A stretch of DNA of 64,000 nucleotides from Sulfitobacter marinus (GTDB lineage Bacteria; Pseudomonadota; Alphaproteobacteria; Rhodobacterales; Rhodobacteraceae). The translations under genes were made by a program, and so were the position numbers. The first letter of the stretch is position 1. Each line of letters begins with the position of its first letter. The notes beneath the pieces were generated by a model. That model was given only the letters and a program-made list of their open reading frames with translations. It was not told the origin of the DNA and did no database searches. Below are positions 19,351-27,231 of this stretch, one piece after another. The stretch lies in NCBI RefSeq assembly GCF_900116285.1, contig NZ_FPAJ01000002.1, forward strand, positions 124,001 through 188,000. The letters run 5' to 3'.

Positions 19351-20115
19351 TCAACTGTGATCCAAGAAGGCGCGCAGGGAAGCCTCGAACGCGCGGGGGT
19401 TTTCGGCATGCAGCCAATGGCCTGCGTTCGGGATTTTAGCGAAATGTGCATTGGGAAATAGGGATTTGATCAGGGGGCGGTATTCGGGTTGCACGTAATG
19501 CGAAGCAGCACCTGATAGAAAGAGCGTGGGGCCGTTGAAGGGGTCTGTGACGTTTTCGGGCCAGCCGACGATGTTGAGCATCTCGGCTTCGAGGACGTCA
19601 AGGTTCAGTTTCCATGCCTTGTTGGTCACGTCCAGCGATTGGGTGAAAAAGCTTTGCAATGCGGGTTCGACCCCGGCGGCGGCAAGCTGTTCTTGCGCGT
19701 CGGAGCGGCGCGTGAGTGTGGTAAGATCAACGCTGCGCATGGCGTCGATAAAACCCTGTTGGTTATGGTCGTAAGCGACGGGGGCGATGTCGGCGACGAT
19801 CAGGCGGCGCACCAGTTCGGGGTGCTGAAGGGTCAGAACCATCGACGCCTTGCCCCCCATCGAGTGGCCACACACATCCATCGGCGCGCCGAGGTGGCGA
19901 ATAAGCTCTGCCAGATCGGCGGCCATGTCGGGATAGGTCTGCGTGTCCGCGCGCGGGCTGTCACCGTGATTGCGCATATCAACGGTGATCACCCGGCGGG
20001 TGTCGGATAGTCGCTTGGCGATCACACCCCAGTTTCGGCCCGAGCCGAACAGGCCATGGACAATCAAAAGGGCGGGGGCATCTGTTGCGGTGCCATATTC
20101 TGAGAAATTGAGCAT
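19351..20115 (-). CDS. Alpha/beta-fold hydrolase (YbfF-type esterase)
   Basis: A 254-residue cytoplasmic hydrolase with a complete catalytic layout: oxyanion-hole HGLFGSG at residues 20-26, nucleophile Ser85 in GHSMGG, and the C-terminal His in NAGHWLHAENP. The early DMRNHGDSPR segment is typical of the YbfF/ABHD11 group of acyl (thio)esterases. The substrate is not known. It is divergent from a small membrane-anchored protein gene 54 bases away. Confidence 0.87.
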   Translation of the reverse strand: MLNFSEYGTATDAPALLIVHGLFGSGRNWGVIAKRLSDTRRVITVDMRNHGDSPRADTQTYPDMAADLAELIRHLGAPMDVCGHSMGGKASMVLTLQHPELVRRLIVADIAPVAYDHNQQGFIDAMRSVDLTTLTRRSDAQEQLAAAGVEPALQSFFTQSLDVTNKAWKLNLDVLEAEMLNIVGWPENVTDPFNGPTLFLSGAASHYVQPEYRPLIKSLFPNAHFAKIPNAGHWLHAENPRAFEASLRAFLDHS

Positions 20116-20169
20116 GTTGTGAGATTTAGGGCCATTGCAGCGGATAGGCCAGAGTGTTTAGGGTATCGA

Positions 20170-20544
20170 ATGCTGAGCCAAAAAGACATTCGCAAGAAAA
20201 CACATGTGGTGCGCCGCCAGTTGGAGCTGAAGCTGGGTGTGCGGGGCCGTGATCTGGAGCATGCGTTGCGCAAAGCGCGGCGTCGCTTGCCCGTCGCGAT
20301 TCACACGCAGGCAAGCGCCTTGGCCGAGGCCGAATTTTTCGCGGAAAACCCGAAGATGGCGCGGCGGTTGCACGGGTGTGAGGTGCGGGCTGCGTTTGAC
20401 AGCGTGATGGCGCATTTGCGCGGGATAGATGTGGCAGAGATGCGCAAGGATCGTATTCTGGCTGTCGCAGGGAGCGTTGCGTTTAGCCTGTTGTTCGTGG
20501 CGGTCGCTTTTGTCGGTTTTCTTTGGTGGCGCGGTTACGTCTGA
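20170..20544 (+). CDS. Hypothetical protein with a C-terminal membrane anchor
   Basis: A 124-residue protein, started at the ATG at 20170 ([20 protein letters not shown]). Residues 1-60 are strongly basic and helical, residues 60-92 are acidic/mixed, and residues 97-120 form one hydrophobic span ([20 protein letters not shown]). This build suggests a tail-anchored inner-membrane protein with a cytoplasmic basic domain. I recognise no family. It overlaps the convergent cupin gene by 10 bases at the 3' ends. Confidence 0.65.
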   Translation: MLSQKDIRKKTHVVRRQLELKLGVRGRDLEHALRKARRRLPVAIHTQASALAEAEFFAENPKMARRLHGCEVRAAFDSVMAHLRGIDVAEMRKDRILAVAGSVAFSLLFVAVAFVGFLWWRGYV

Positions 20545-20936
20545 GCGCCGTATTGCGCGTCGGTGACATGCTCTAGCCAATCGACCGCTTTTCCGTCCAA
20601 GGCTTCTTGAATGGCAAGATGGGTCATGGCGCAGTCAGGCGCGGCCCCGTGCCAGTGTTTTTCGCCGGGCGCGAACCAGACAGTGTCGCCAGGGCGCAGG
20701 GGTTGGATCGGCCCGCCATGGGATTGGGCGAGGCCAGCGCCCGACAGTACCACGAGTGTTTGACCCAAGGGGTGCGTATGCCAAGCGGTGCGCGCGCCGG
20801 GTTCAAACGTCACGGCCGCCGCGCGGATGCGGGCAGGGTCGGGGGCGGAGACGACGGGATCAAGGCGCACATGACCGGTGAAATAGTCGGGTGATCCTGC
20901 TTCGGAGTGGCGGGAGCCTGCGTGCTTGATATCCAT
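20535..20936 (-). CDS. Cupin domain-containing protein
   Basis: A 133-residue single-domain cupin. Motif 1 is visible as [17 protein letters not shown] (His and Glu/Gln metal positions, residues 51-67) and motif 2 as [16 protein letters not shown] (81-96). Such (R)-mandelonitrile lyase/carboxymuconolactone-like cupins bind Mn or Fe; no substrate can be assigned. A leaderless or weak ribosome site precedes the ATG. Confidence 0.85.
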   Translation of the reverse strand: MDIKHAGSRHSEAGSPDYFTGHVRLDPVVSAPDPARIRAAAVTFEPGARTAWHTHPLGQTLVVLSGAGLAQSHGGPIQPLRPGDTVWFAPGEKHWHGAAPDCAMTHLAIQEALDGKAVDWLEHVTDAQYGAQT

Positions 20937-21055
20937 GGGGGCCTCTTTGTCATAGGAATGAGTATCAGAGGATCACGGCAGATCGCGCTAATTGCAAGAT
21001 TGATGATATGCGCCCCGGCACCTGAAGGGGCCGGGGTTGACTTTGCGAGTGTGGA

Positions 21056-21117
21056 GGGGGGCGCTGCCCCCGCCCTGTCAGGCTTCCCCCGGGATTTTTG
21101 GAACCATTTGGAAATGG
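21056..21117 (+). repeat. Intergenic repeat copy 3
   Basis: GC hairpin GGGGGGCGCTGCCCCC, an 14-base spacer, then CCCCCGGGATTTTTGGAAC and CATTTGGAAATGG. The right half closely matches the minus-strand copy at 61051-61100. It lies between the cupin gene and the end of glyA. Confidence 0.65.
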
Positions 21118-21131
21118 ACGGGGGAAGACGC

Positions 21132-22409
21132 TTAGAGATTTGGGTAAATGGGGAAGCGGGCGCAGAGTGCTTCGACTTCGGCTTTTACCTTGGCTTCGAC
21201 CTTGGCGTTGCCATCGGCACCATTGGCAGCAAGTCCATCGACGACTTCGATAATCCAGTCGGCGACCTGGCGGAACTCAGCTTCGCCAAAGCCGCGGGTT
21301 GTGGCGGCGGGGGAGCCAAGGCGAATGCCTGATGTGATCGTTGGCTTTTCAGGGTCGAAGGGCACGCCGTTTTTGTTGCAGGTGATATGGGCGCGGCCAA
21401 GAGCTTTGTCCACGATATTGCCTGTCACGCCTTTGGGGCGCAAATCGACCAGAACGACATGTGTGTCGGTGCCGTGGGTTACGGTGTCGAGCCCGCCTTT
21501 GATCAACTGATCGCTTAGCGCTTGGGCATTTGCGATGACCTGTTTGATGTAGGTTTTAAACTCGGGCTGCAGGGCCTCGCCAAAGGCGACGGCTTTGGCG
21601 GCGATGACATGCATCAGCGGGCCGCCTTGGATGCCTGGGAAGATGGCGGAGTTGAATTTCTTTGCCAGTGCCTCGTCATTGGTGAGGATCATGCCGCCGC
21701 GCGGGCCGCGCAGGGTTTTATGTGTGGTTGTCGTCGCAACATGGGCATGGGGGAAGGGCGAAGGATGTTCGCCCGCCGCAACCAGACCTGCGAAATGGGC
21801 CATGTCCACATGCAGATATGCGCCAACCATATCGGCGATCTCGCGCATGCGTTTGAAATCGATCTGGCGCGGGATTGCAGAGCCGCCGGCGATGATCATT
21901 TTGGGCTGGTGTTCTTTGGCCAGCTCTTCGACTTGGTCATAGTCCAGCAGGTTGTCCTGCTTGCGCACGCCGTATTGGATGGCGTTGAACCATTTGCCCG
22001 ACTGGTTCGGCTTGGCACCATGGGTCAGGTGGCCCCCTGCGTCGAGGCTCATCCCGAGGATGGTGTCACCCGGCTGCAAGAGCGCCTGAAACACGCCTTG
22101 GTTTGCTTGCGAGCCGGAGTTTGGTTGTACGTTGGCAAAGCCGCAGCCAAACAATTCCTTTGCACGGTCAATGGCCAGGTTTTCCGCGACATCGACGAAT
22201 TCGCATCCACCGTAATAGCGACGGCCCGGGTAGCCTTCGGCGTATTTGTTGGTCATCACCGAGCCTTGCGCTTCCATCACTGCGGCAGAGACGATGTTTT
22301 CGGAGGCGATCAATTCGATTTCGCTGCGCTGGCGGCCCAGCTCGTCTGAAATGGAGCCGAAAATGGCAGGGTCTGCTTGCGACAGGGATTTGGTGAAGAA
22401 ACCGGACAT
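21132..22409 (-). CDS. glyA: Serine hydroxymethyltransferase
   Basis: A 425-residue PLP enzyme that interconverts serine and glycine while loading tetrahydrofolate with a one-carbon unit. The PLP lysine is K231 in [14 protein letters not shown], with [10 protein letters not shown] near 32-41 and [13 protein letters not shown] near 57-69. The length and motifs are standard. The gene is divergent from nadK with about 170 bases between; I saw no riboswitch in that leader. Confidence 0.98.
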   Translation of the reverse strand: MSGFFTKSLSQADPAIFGSISDELGRQRSEIELIASENIVSAAVMEAQGSVMTNKYAEGYPGRRYYGGCEFVDVAENLAIDRAKELFGCGFANVQPNSGSQANQGVFQALLQPGDTILGMSLDAGGHLTHGAKPNQSGKWFNAIQYGVRKQDNLLDYDQVEELAKEHQPKMIIAGGSAIPRQIDFKRMREIADMVGAYLHVDMAHFAGLVAAGEHPSPFPHAHVATTTTHKTLRGPRGGMILTNDEALAKKFNSAIFPGIQGGPLMHVIAAKAVAFGEALQPEFKTYIKQVIANAQALSDQLIKGGLDTVTHGTDTHVVLVDLRPKGVTGNIVDKALGRAHITCNKNGVPFDPEKPTITSGIRLGSPAATTRGFGEAEFRQVADWIIEVVDGLAANGADGNAKVEAKVKAEVEALCARFPIYPNL

Positions 22410-22578
22410 TTGGTGTTCCTTTTGGAAAGGGTGTGGGTTGCGCGTTGTCTATCCCAAACCATTGGCGGGGTGAAGGTCGTATTCCGCCGGACGGGACGAC
22501 ATAAACGGCAAAGCTGGTAGAGCGGTGGATAATGTGGTTCTTTCGGGTCTGAATATCCCCGATTGGAAACATGCACCG

Positions 22579-23334
22579 ATGAAAATCGCCTTTACCGCCA
22601 GCCGCGCTGATGTCGCTCAAGCCGCTTTGCAGGCGCTGAGCAAACGGTATGGTAATGTACCCGCGGCTGAGGCCGAGATGATCGTGGCGCTGGGGGGGGA
22701 CGGGTTCATGTTGCAAACCTTGCATGACACCCAAGAACTGCATGTGCCGGTCTACGGAATGAACCGGGGCACCATCGGGTTTTTGATGAACGAATACGCC
22801 GAGGAGGGGCTGGGCGAGCGGTTGGATGCGGCTGAGGAAGCGGTGATCAACCCATTGGTGATGGTCGCAACCCACGCCGATGGCACCACGTCGATGGGGC
22901 TGGCCCTGAACGAGGTGGCGCTGCTGCGCGAGGGGCCGCAGGCGGCAAAGCTGCGGATCAGCGTGGATGGGCGCGTGCGCATGGAAGAGCTGGTGTGTGA
23001 TGGCGCGCTTTTGGCGACACCTGCGGGGTCGACTGCCTATAATTATTCCGCACACGGGCCGATCCTGCCGATTGGGGCTGATGTGCTGGCGCTGACTGCG
23101 GTGGCGGCTTTCAGACCCAGACGCTGGCGCGGCGCGCTTTTGCCGAAAACGGCAACGGTACGATTTGATGTGCTTGAACCCGATAAGCGACCCGTGATGG
23201 CCGATGCTGATGGCATATCGCACCGCCATGTTGTGTCGGTCGAGATCAGATCAGACCCGACGATTTCGCACAGCATTCTATTCGATCCCGGACATGGGTT
23301 GGAAGAGCGGTTGATCAGCGAGCAGTTTACCTAA
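22579..23334 (+). CDS. nadK: NAD kinase
   Basis: It makes NADP from NAD and ATP (or polyphosphate). I use the ATG at 22579 ([14 protein letters not shown]), the usual start in roseobacters; an in-frame ATG at 22525 is less likely. The 251-residue product has the GGDG motif at residues 39-42, [13 protein letters not shown] near 59-71, NEVALLRE near 112 and [15 protein letters not shown] near 146-160, all NadK signatures. Confidence 0.95.
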   Translation: MKIAFTASRADVAQAALQALSKRYGNVPAAEAEMIVALGGDGFMLQTLHDTQELHVPVYGMNRGTIGFLMNEYAEEGLGERLDAAEEAVINPLVMVATHADGTTSMGLALNEVALLREGPQAAKLRISVDGRVRMEELVCDGALLATPAGSTAYNYSAHGPILPIGADVLALTAVAAFRPRRWRGALLPKTATVRFDVLEPDKRPVMADADGISHRHVVSVEIRSDPTISHSILFDPGHGLEERLISEQFT

Positions 23335-23351
23335 ATCTACGCTGTCTTTGG

Positions 23352-23376
23352 GGAACCAAACCAGCGGTCGGACGTT
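23352..23376 (+). promoter_or_regulatory. EcfG-type (general stress) promoter for csbD-like gene
   Basis: GGAAC at 23352-23356 and CGTT at 23373-23376 with a 16-base spacer fit the alphaproteobacterial EcfG sigma factor consensus (GGAAC-N16/17-CGTT). It lies about 70 bases upstream of the CsbD-family gene, which is a stress gene in other bacteria, so sequence and context agree. Confidence 0.72.
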
Positions 23377-23444
23377 GATGTGATGAGACGGGAAAGGCAC
23401 CCTGATGGTGCTGGAAACGCCGCAAAGCATAATGGAGAACCGCT

Positions 23445-23645
23445 ATGAATTGGGATACAGTCAAAGGCAACTGGAAACAGATGACCGGCAAAATCAAAGA
23501 AGAATGGGGCGACCTGACGGATGATGATCTGACCGAGGCCGCAGGCGAACGTGACCAACTGGTTGGCAAAATCCAAGCCAAATACGGCGTCGCCAAAGAC
23601 GAAGCCGAAAAGCAAGTCGATAACTTTATGGCAAAGCATAACTAA
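23445..23645 (+). CDS. CsbD family stress protein
   Basis: A 66-residue protein starting MNWDTVKGNWKQMTGKIKEE, the CsbD family opening, followed by GERDQLVGKIQAKYGVAKD. Family members are small, helical, highly soluble and induced by general stress (SigmaB in Bacillus); their molecular function is unknown. A GGAGAA ribosome site precedes the ATG. An EcfG-like promoter upstream and a strong terminator downstream make it an independent stress-controlled unit. Confidence 0.93.
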   Translation: MNWDTVKGNWKQMTGKIKEEWGDLTDDDLTEAAGERDQLVGKIQAKYGVAKDEAEKQVDNFMAKHN

Positions 23646-23664
23646 GCTGGCCTGAATGAAGTGG

Positions 23665-23691
23665 AAAGGCGGTCCTTGGGGCCGCCTTTTT
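23665..23691 (+). terminator. Intrinsic terminator of the CsbD gene
   Basis: AAAGGCGGTCC pairs with GGGCCGCCTTT (one G-U pair) around a three-base loop and runs into five Ts. It begins 20 bases after the csbD stop. Confidence 0.88.
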
Positions 23692-23712
23692 CGTGCCGGG
23701 CCTTGGTGAGTC

Positions 23713-23955
23713 TTAGATCAAAAAATACCGCGCGATACCGTACACATAAAGCGCTGAGAACATCATGTTGAGGTATTTCAGCTGTGGTTCTGTCCGCAGC
23801 CAACCGCAGTAAACCCATATCAGGCAAAAGGGCAGGCTGAACAGCATCGCCGCCAATTGCCACCCTTGCACCAGACTAATTGTGCTGAAAATGCCCAAAG
23901 CGACCGCAGTCCATTTCAACTGCTGTTCAAAGGCCGCAAGCCGTAAAAGTATCAT
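23713..23955 (-). CDS. Small integral membrane protein, unknown
   Basis: An 80-residue protein that is mostly hydrophobic: likely spans at about residues 14-31 (WTAVALGIFSTISLVQGW), 33-50 (LAAMLFSLPFCLIWVYCGW region) and 60-79 (YLNMMFSALYVYGIARYFLI). Three short spans with Trp, Tyr and Arg at the ends recall small transporter-like or DUF-type membrane proteins of Rhodobacteraceae, but I cannot assign a family. It lies between the CsbD terminator and the DUF4336 gene and is divergent from the latter. Confidence 0.6.
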   Translation of the reverse strand: MILLRLAAFEQQLKWTAVALGIFSTISLVQGWQLAAMLFSLPFCLIWVYCGWLRTEPQLKYLNMMFSALYVYGIARYFLI

Positions 23956-24126
23956 CGTGAAAGCTCTCTGGAAATCAGCGCCGTGAACCCGGCGATCTGA
24001 TGCGTTTTTGGTAATCCAATGTGCTTAAGATCGCAATAACGGTTTTCAGGCGACCGAAGGCTTGGACAGGTTCGTCGCGGCGTTGTAATCTGATTGCGAT
24101 GATGCTTTCGAGAGGAGCAGCGTATC

Positions 24127-24819
24127 ATGACCCCTTTTGGACTAAATCTTTGGCTTTTTGATGGGCCTGCGGTAACAGGGGCGGCGGGTTTCAAATTTCC
24201 GACGCGCATGGCGGTCGTCCAAATGCCGGGTGACGCGGGCGTGTGGGTATGGTCGCCGGTTGCCTTGACCCAAGATATTCGCGATGCCGTTGATGCGCTT
24301 GGTCCCGTCCGCCACTTGGTGGCCCCCAACAGTCTGCACTATAGTTTCCTAGCGGAGTGGGCAGCGGCTTATCCTGATGCACGGGTGTATGCGGCACCCG
24401 GCCTGACGGAAGAGGTTGCTGGAACAGTAATTCATTCAACGATTAGCGACGAACCTGAACCAGCTTGGGCCGGCGCGGTGGATCATGTGGTCGTGCGCGG
24501 AAACAAGATCACGACCGAGGTGGTGTTTTTCCATAGGGAGTCGGCGACGGTACTGGTGACGGACTTTGTTCAGCAGATCCCACAAGGATGGTATCGCGGC
24601 TGGCGCGCTGTGGTGGCGCGTCTGGATCTGATGACTGCCCCCGTTCCTTCGGTCCCGCGAAAATTCCGTATGGCGACAACGGATAAAGCCGCTGCGCGTG
24701 ATGGCGTCGGGCGCATCTTGGAATGGCCGTCAGAGCGTCTGGTCATGGCGCATGGTGCGCCGATATCATCTGGCGGAAAAGAGACGTTGCAGCGGGCATT
24801 TGGCTGGCTCATGCGGTAG
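24127..24819 (+). CDS. DUF4336 domain-containing protein
   Basis: A 230-residue protein matching DUF4336, a family related in fold to metallo-beta-lactamases. Visible landmarks are FPTRMAVVQMPGDAGVWVWSP near residues 24-45, APNSLHYSFLAEWAAAYPDA near 65-85, and ERLVMAHGAPI near 206-216. The HXHXDH zinc motif of true metallo-beta-lactamases is not seen in the usual form; the single NSLHYSF replaces it. A GAGGAG ribosome site precedes the start. Its function is unknown. It converges on prpE. Confidence 0.8.
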   Translation: MTPFGLNLWLFDGPAVTGAAGFKFPTRMAVVQMPGDAGVWVWSPVALTQDIRDAVDALGPVRHLVAPNSLHYSFLAEWAAAYPDARVYAAPGLTEEVAGTVIHSTISDEPEPAWAGAVDHVVVRGNKITTEVVFFHRESATVLVTDFVQQIPQGWYRGWRAVVARLDLMTAPVPSVPRKFRMATTDKAAARDGVGRILEWPSERLVMAHGAPISSGGKETLQRAFGWLMR

Positions 24820-24875
24820 GCTTGGTCGCCTAACCGCTTTGTGTAAACAGCAATGCAGCCCTGTCTGCTCGCCTA

Positions 24876-26768
24876 TTATTCCTTCGCGTAGCCGATTGTC
24901 TGAAGCGCTGCTTTGATCTCGTCCAGAATGGCAGGATCGTCGATGGTGGCGGGCATTTTGAACGCTTCCCCATCTGCGATTTTGACCATGGTGGCGCGCA
25001 GGATTTTACCTGATCGCGTCTTGGGCAGGCGGTCCACGACAAGGGTCAGCTTAAAGGCAGCCACAGGTCCAATCTGGTCGCGTACCATCTGGACGCATTC
25101 GGCGGTGATCTCGCTATGGGGGCGGTTCACACCTTTGGACAGGCATACAAAACCCATCGGTGCCTGACCTTTCAGGGCGTCGCTGACACCGATCACAGCG
25201 CATTCCGCCACATCGGGATGCGCGGCGAGCACTTCCTCCATCGCGCCGGTGGACAGGCGGTGACCCGCCACGTTGATCACGTCATCGGTGCGCGCCATGA
25301 TATAAAGATAGCCATCTTCGTCGATCATGCCCGCATCGCCGGTCTCATAATATCCGGGGTAGGTGGTCAGATAGCTTTTGCGGAAACGGTCTTCGGCGTT
25401 CCAAAGCGTCGGCAAGGTGCCGGGGGGCAGGGGCAATTTGATCGCGATGGACCCCAGTGTGCCTGCGGGTTGGGCATGGCCCGCCTCGTCCAGAATTTGC
25501 ACGTCATAGCCGGGCATCGGTACGGTGGGGGACCCGATTTTGACCGGTAGCGCCTCGAGGCCTGCGGGGTTGCCGGCAATGGTAAAGCCGGTTTCAGTTT
25601 GCCACCAGTGATCATAGACGGGCACGCCCAGTTTTTCCTGCGCCCAGACGACAGTATCGGGGTCGGCGCGTTCGCCGGCTAAGTACAATCCGCGCAGGCT
25701 GGAGATATCGTATTTGGCAATTTCCAAGCCGTCCGGGTCTTCGCGTTTGACGGCACGAATGGCGGTTGGCGCGGTAAAGAAACTGCGCACGTTATGTTCT
25801 TCGATGATCCGCCAAAAGGTGCCAGCATCGGGGGTACCGACGGGCTTGCCCTCAAACACAATTGTGGTGTTGCCGTGGATCAGCGGACCATAGCAAATAT
25901 AGCTGTGGCCCACGACCCAGCCCACATCGGATGCCGCCCAAAAGACATCGCCAGGATCGACGTTGTAGATGTTTTTCATGGTCCAGTTCAGCGCGACCAG
26001 ATGGCCAGCCGTGTGCCGTACCACGCCCTTGGGTGCGCCGGTGGTGCCGGACGTATACAGGATATAGGCTGGGTGATTTCCGTCAACCGGAACGCAATCT
26101 GCGGGGGCAACACCGTCTTGGGCCGCGTGCCAATCCAGATCACGACCGGGGAGCAGATCGCATGGGGATTGGTCGCGTTGCAGGATCATGCAGAAATCAG
26201 GCTTATGATCGGCCTGCTCAATGGCGCTGTCCAGCAGGGGTTTATACTGAACGATACGGTTCGGCTCCAACCCGCAGGACGCAGCGAGGATCGCCTTGGG
26301 GGTGCAATCGTCGATCCGTACGGCCAGTTCATGTGCGGCAAAACCGCCAAAGACAACGGAATGCACCGCGCCGATTCGGGCGCAGGCCAGCATCGCCTCA
26401 AGCGCCTCGGGGACCATGGGCATATAGATGATGACGCGGTCTCCTTTGGTCACGCCATTGGCCTGTAGCGCCCCGGCGACTGCGGCCACACGGGTTTGCA
26501 ATTCGGCGAATGTGATCTTGGTCTGGGTGCCGGTGATAGGGCTGTCATGGATGATCGCGACCTGATCGGCGCGGCCGTTTTCAACATGGCGGTCCACGGC
26601 GTTATAACAGCCGTTTACCTTGGCATCGGCGAACCATTCATAAAGTCCGTTGCCCTTGTCGAACATCGCTTGGGTCGGTGCCTGATCCCAGTCAATTGTC
26701 TTTGCTTGGTCCAGCCAATAGGCCTCAGGATTTTCCTGCCAGTTTTTGTAGGTGTCGTGATACCCCAT
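24876..26768 (-). CDS. prpE: Propionyl-CoA synthetase / acetyl-CoA synthetase-like
   Basis: A 630-residue ANL-family ligase that activates a short acid via an acyl-AMP. I set the start at 26768 (MGYHDTYKNW), consistent with other PrpE proteins; the frame is open 50 codons upstream. The P-loop-like YTSGTTGAPKG is at residues 238-248, the conserved WWQTETG lies near 357-363, and the C-terminal catalytic Lys is in TRSGKILRA. The N-terminal YKNWQENPEAYW and the motif spectrum favour propionate over acetate, but substrate use should be tested. It would supply propionyl-CoA for the methylmalonyl or methylcitrate routes, which are not in the window. Confidence 0.9.
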   Translation of the reverse strand: MGYHDTYKNWQENPEAYWLDQAKTIDWDQAPTQAMFDKGNGLYEWFADAKVNGCYNAVDRHVENGRADQVAIIHDSPITGTQTKITFAELQTRVAAVAGALQANGVTKGDRVIIYMPMVPEALEAMLACARIGAVHSVVFGGFAAHELAVRIDDCTPKAILAASCGLEPNRIVQYKPLLDSAIEQADHKPDFCMILQRDQSPCDLLPGRDLDWHAAQDGVAPADCVPVDGNHPAYILYTSGTTGAPKGVVRHTAGHLVALNWTMKNIYNVDPGDVFWAASDVGWVVGHSYICYGPLIHGNTTIVFEGKPVGTPDAGTFWRIIEEHNVRSFFTAPTAIRAVKREDPDGLEIAKYDISSLRGLYLAGERADPDTVVWAQEKLGVPVYDHWWQTETGFTIAGNPAGLEALPVKIGSPTVPMPGYDVQILDEAGHAQPAGTLGSIAIKLPLPPGTLPTLWNAEDRFRKSYLTTYPGYYETGDAGMIDEDGYLYIMARTDDVINVAGHRLSTGAMEEVLAAHPDVAECAVIGVSDALKGQAPMGFVCLSKGVNRPHSEITAECVQMVRDQIGPVAAFKLTLVVDRLPKTRSGKILRATMVKIADGEAFKMPATIDDPAILDEIKAALQTIGYAKE

Positions 26769-27042
26769 GTGCGGCTCCCTCCCGTGATCGCTTGGTTCTT
26801 GTGGTAGGCCACAGTCGCGGGGCAGGGCAAGGTTTTTGCTGCGGTCAGGGGGCATTGTGAAAGAAAGTTTACAGCTTTTGACTGGGTCGCGTTGAAGGGC
26901 TTTACAAGCCGTCTTGATCAAAGATGTCGAAAACAGACCGCCTTGTCGAATATGGATCAGTATTGTCTGCGGCCGGTATGTACGCTGATCTTTAGGGGCG
27001 GTATCCCACCGGCCCCGTGTCTTTGATCAAAGGTTTAGGACA

Positions 27043-27171
27043 ATGGGTGATAAGATCGCCAACAAAAAGAAAAAGGCCAAAGCGGACGCGCGGCCTGCCA
27101 AGCAGCCAGTTGCAGCAGTGGCTGATATCAAACCGGTATTCGCAGCCAAGGGTGGTAAATCCGAAAAGTAA
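27043..27171 (+). CDS. Short Lys/Ala-rich protein, 42 residues
   Basis: ATG at 27043 after TTTAGGA, ending in TAA at 27171. The product is MGDKIANKKKKAKADARPAK then a QPVAAVADIKPVFAAKGGK stretch. It is very basic (13 Lys/Arg of 42), low in complexity and probably unstructured, like small nucleic-acid or ribosome-binding proteins. A clean terminator follows 24 bases later, and the reading frame fits between two minus-strand genes; both support a real gene. I recognise no family. Confidence 0.55.
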   Translation: MGDKIANKKKKAKADARPAKQPVAAVADIKPVFAAKGGKSEK

Positions 27172-27194
27172 TCCGGATTGATTAAGGGACTGCA

Positions 27195-27226
27195 CGCCGC
27201 CCCAAACCGGGCGGCGTTTGTCGTTT
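27195..27226 (+). terminator. Terminator after the short basic protein
   Basis: CGCCGCCC pairs perfectly with GGGCGGCG across a six-base loop (27203-27208), followed by TTTGTCGTTT on the plus strand. Its orientation fits the 42-residue gene, not the convergent malic enzyme. Confidence 0.75.
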
Positions 27227-27231
27227 CAGAC

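Noticed and set aside
19200-19439. A plus-strand open frame over the carB-esterase gap.
   Set aside because: It is made of the repeat sequence and the antisense of the esterase gene, with no support for coding.
22410-22578. A riboswitch in the leader between glyA and nadK.
   Set aside because: I could not find a glycine or tetrahydrofolate riboswitch pattern; the region looks like plain divergent promoters.
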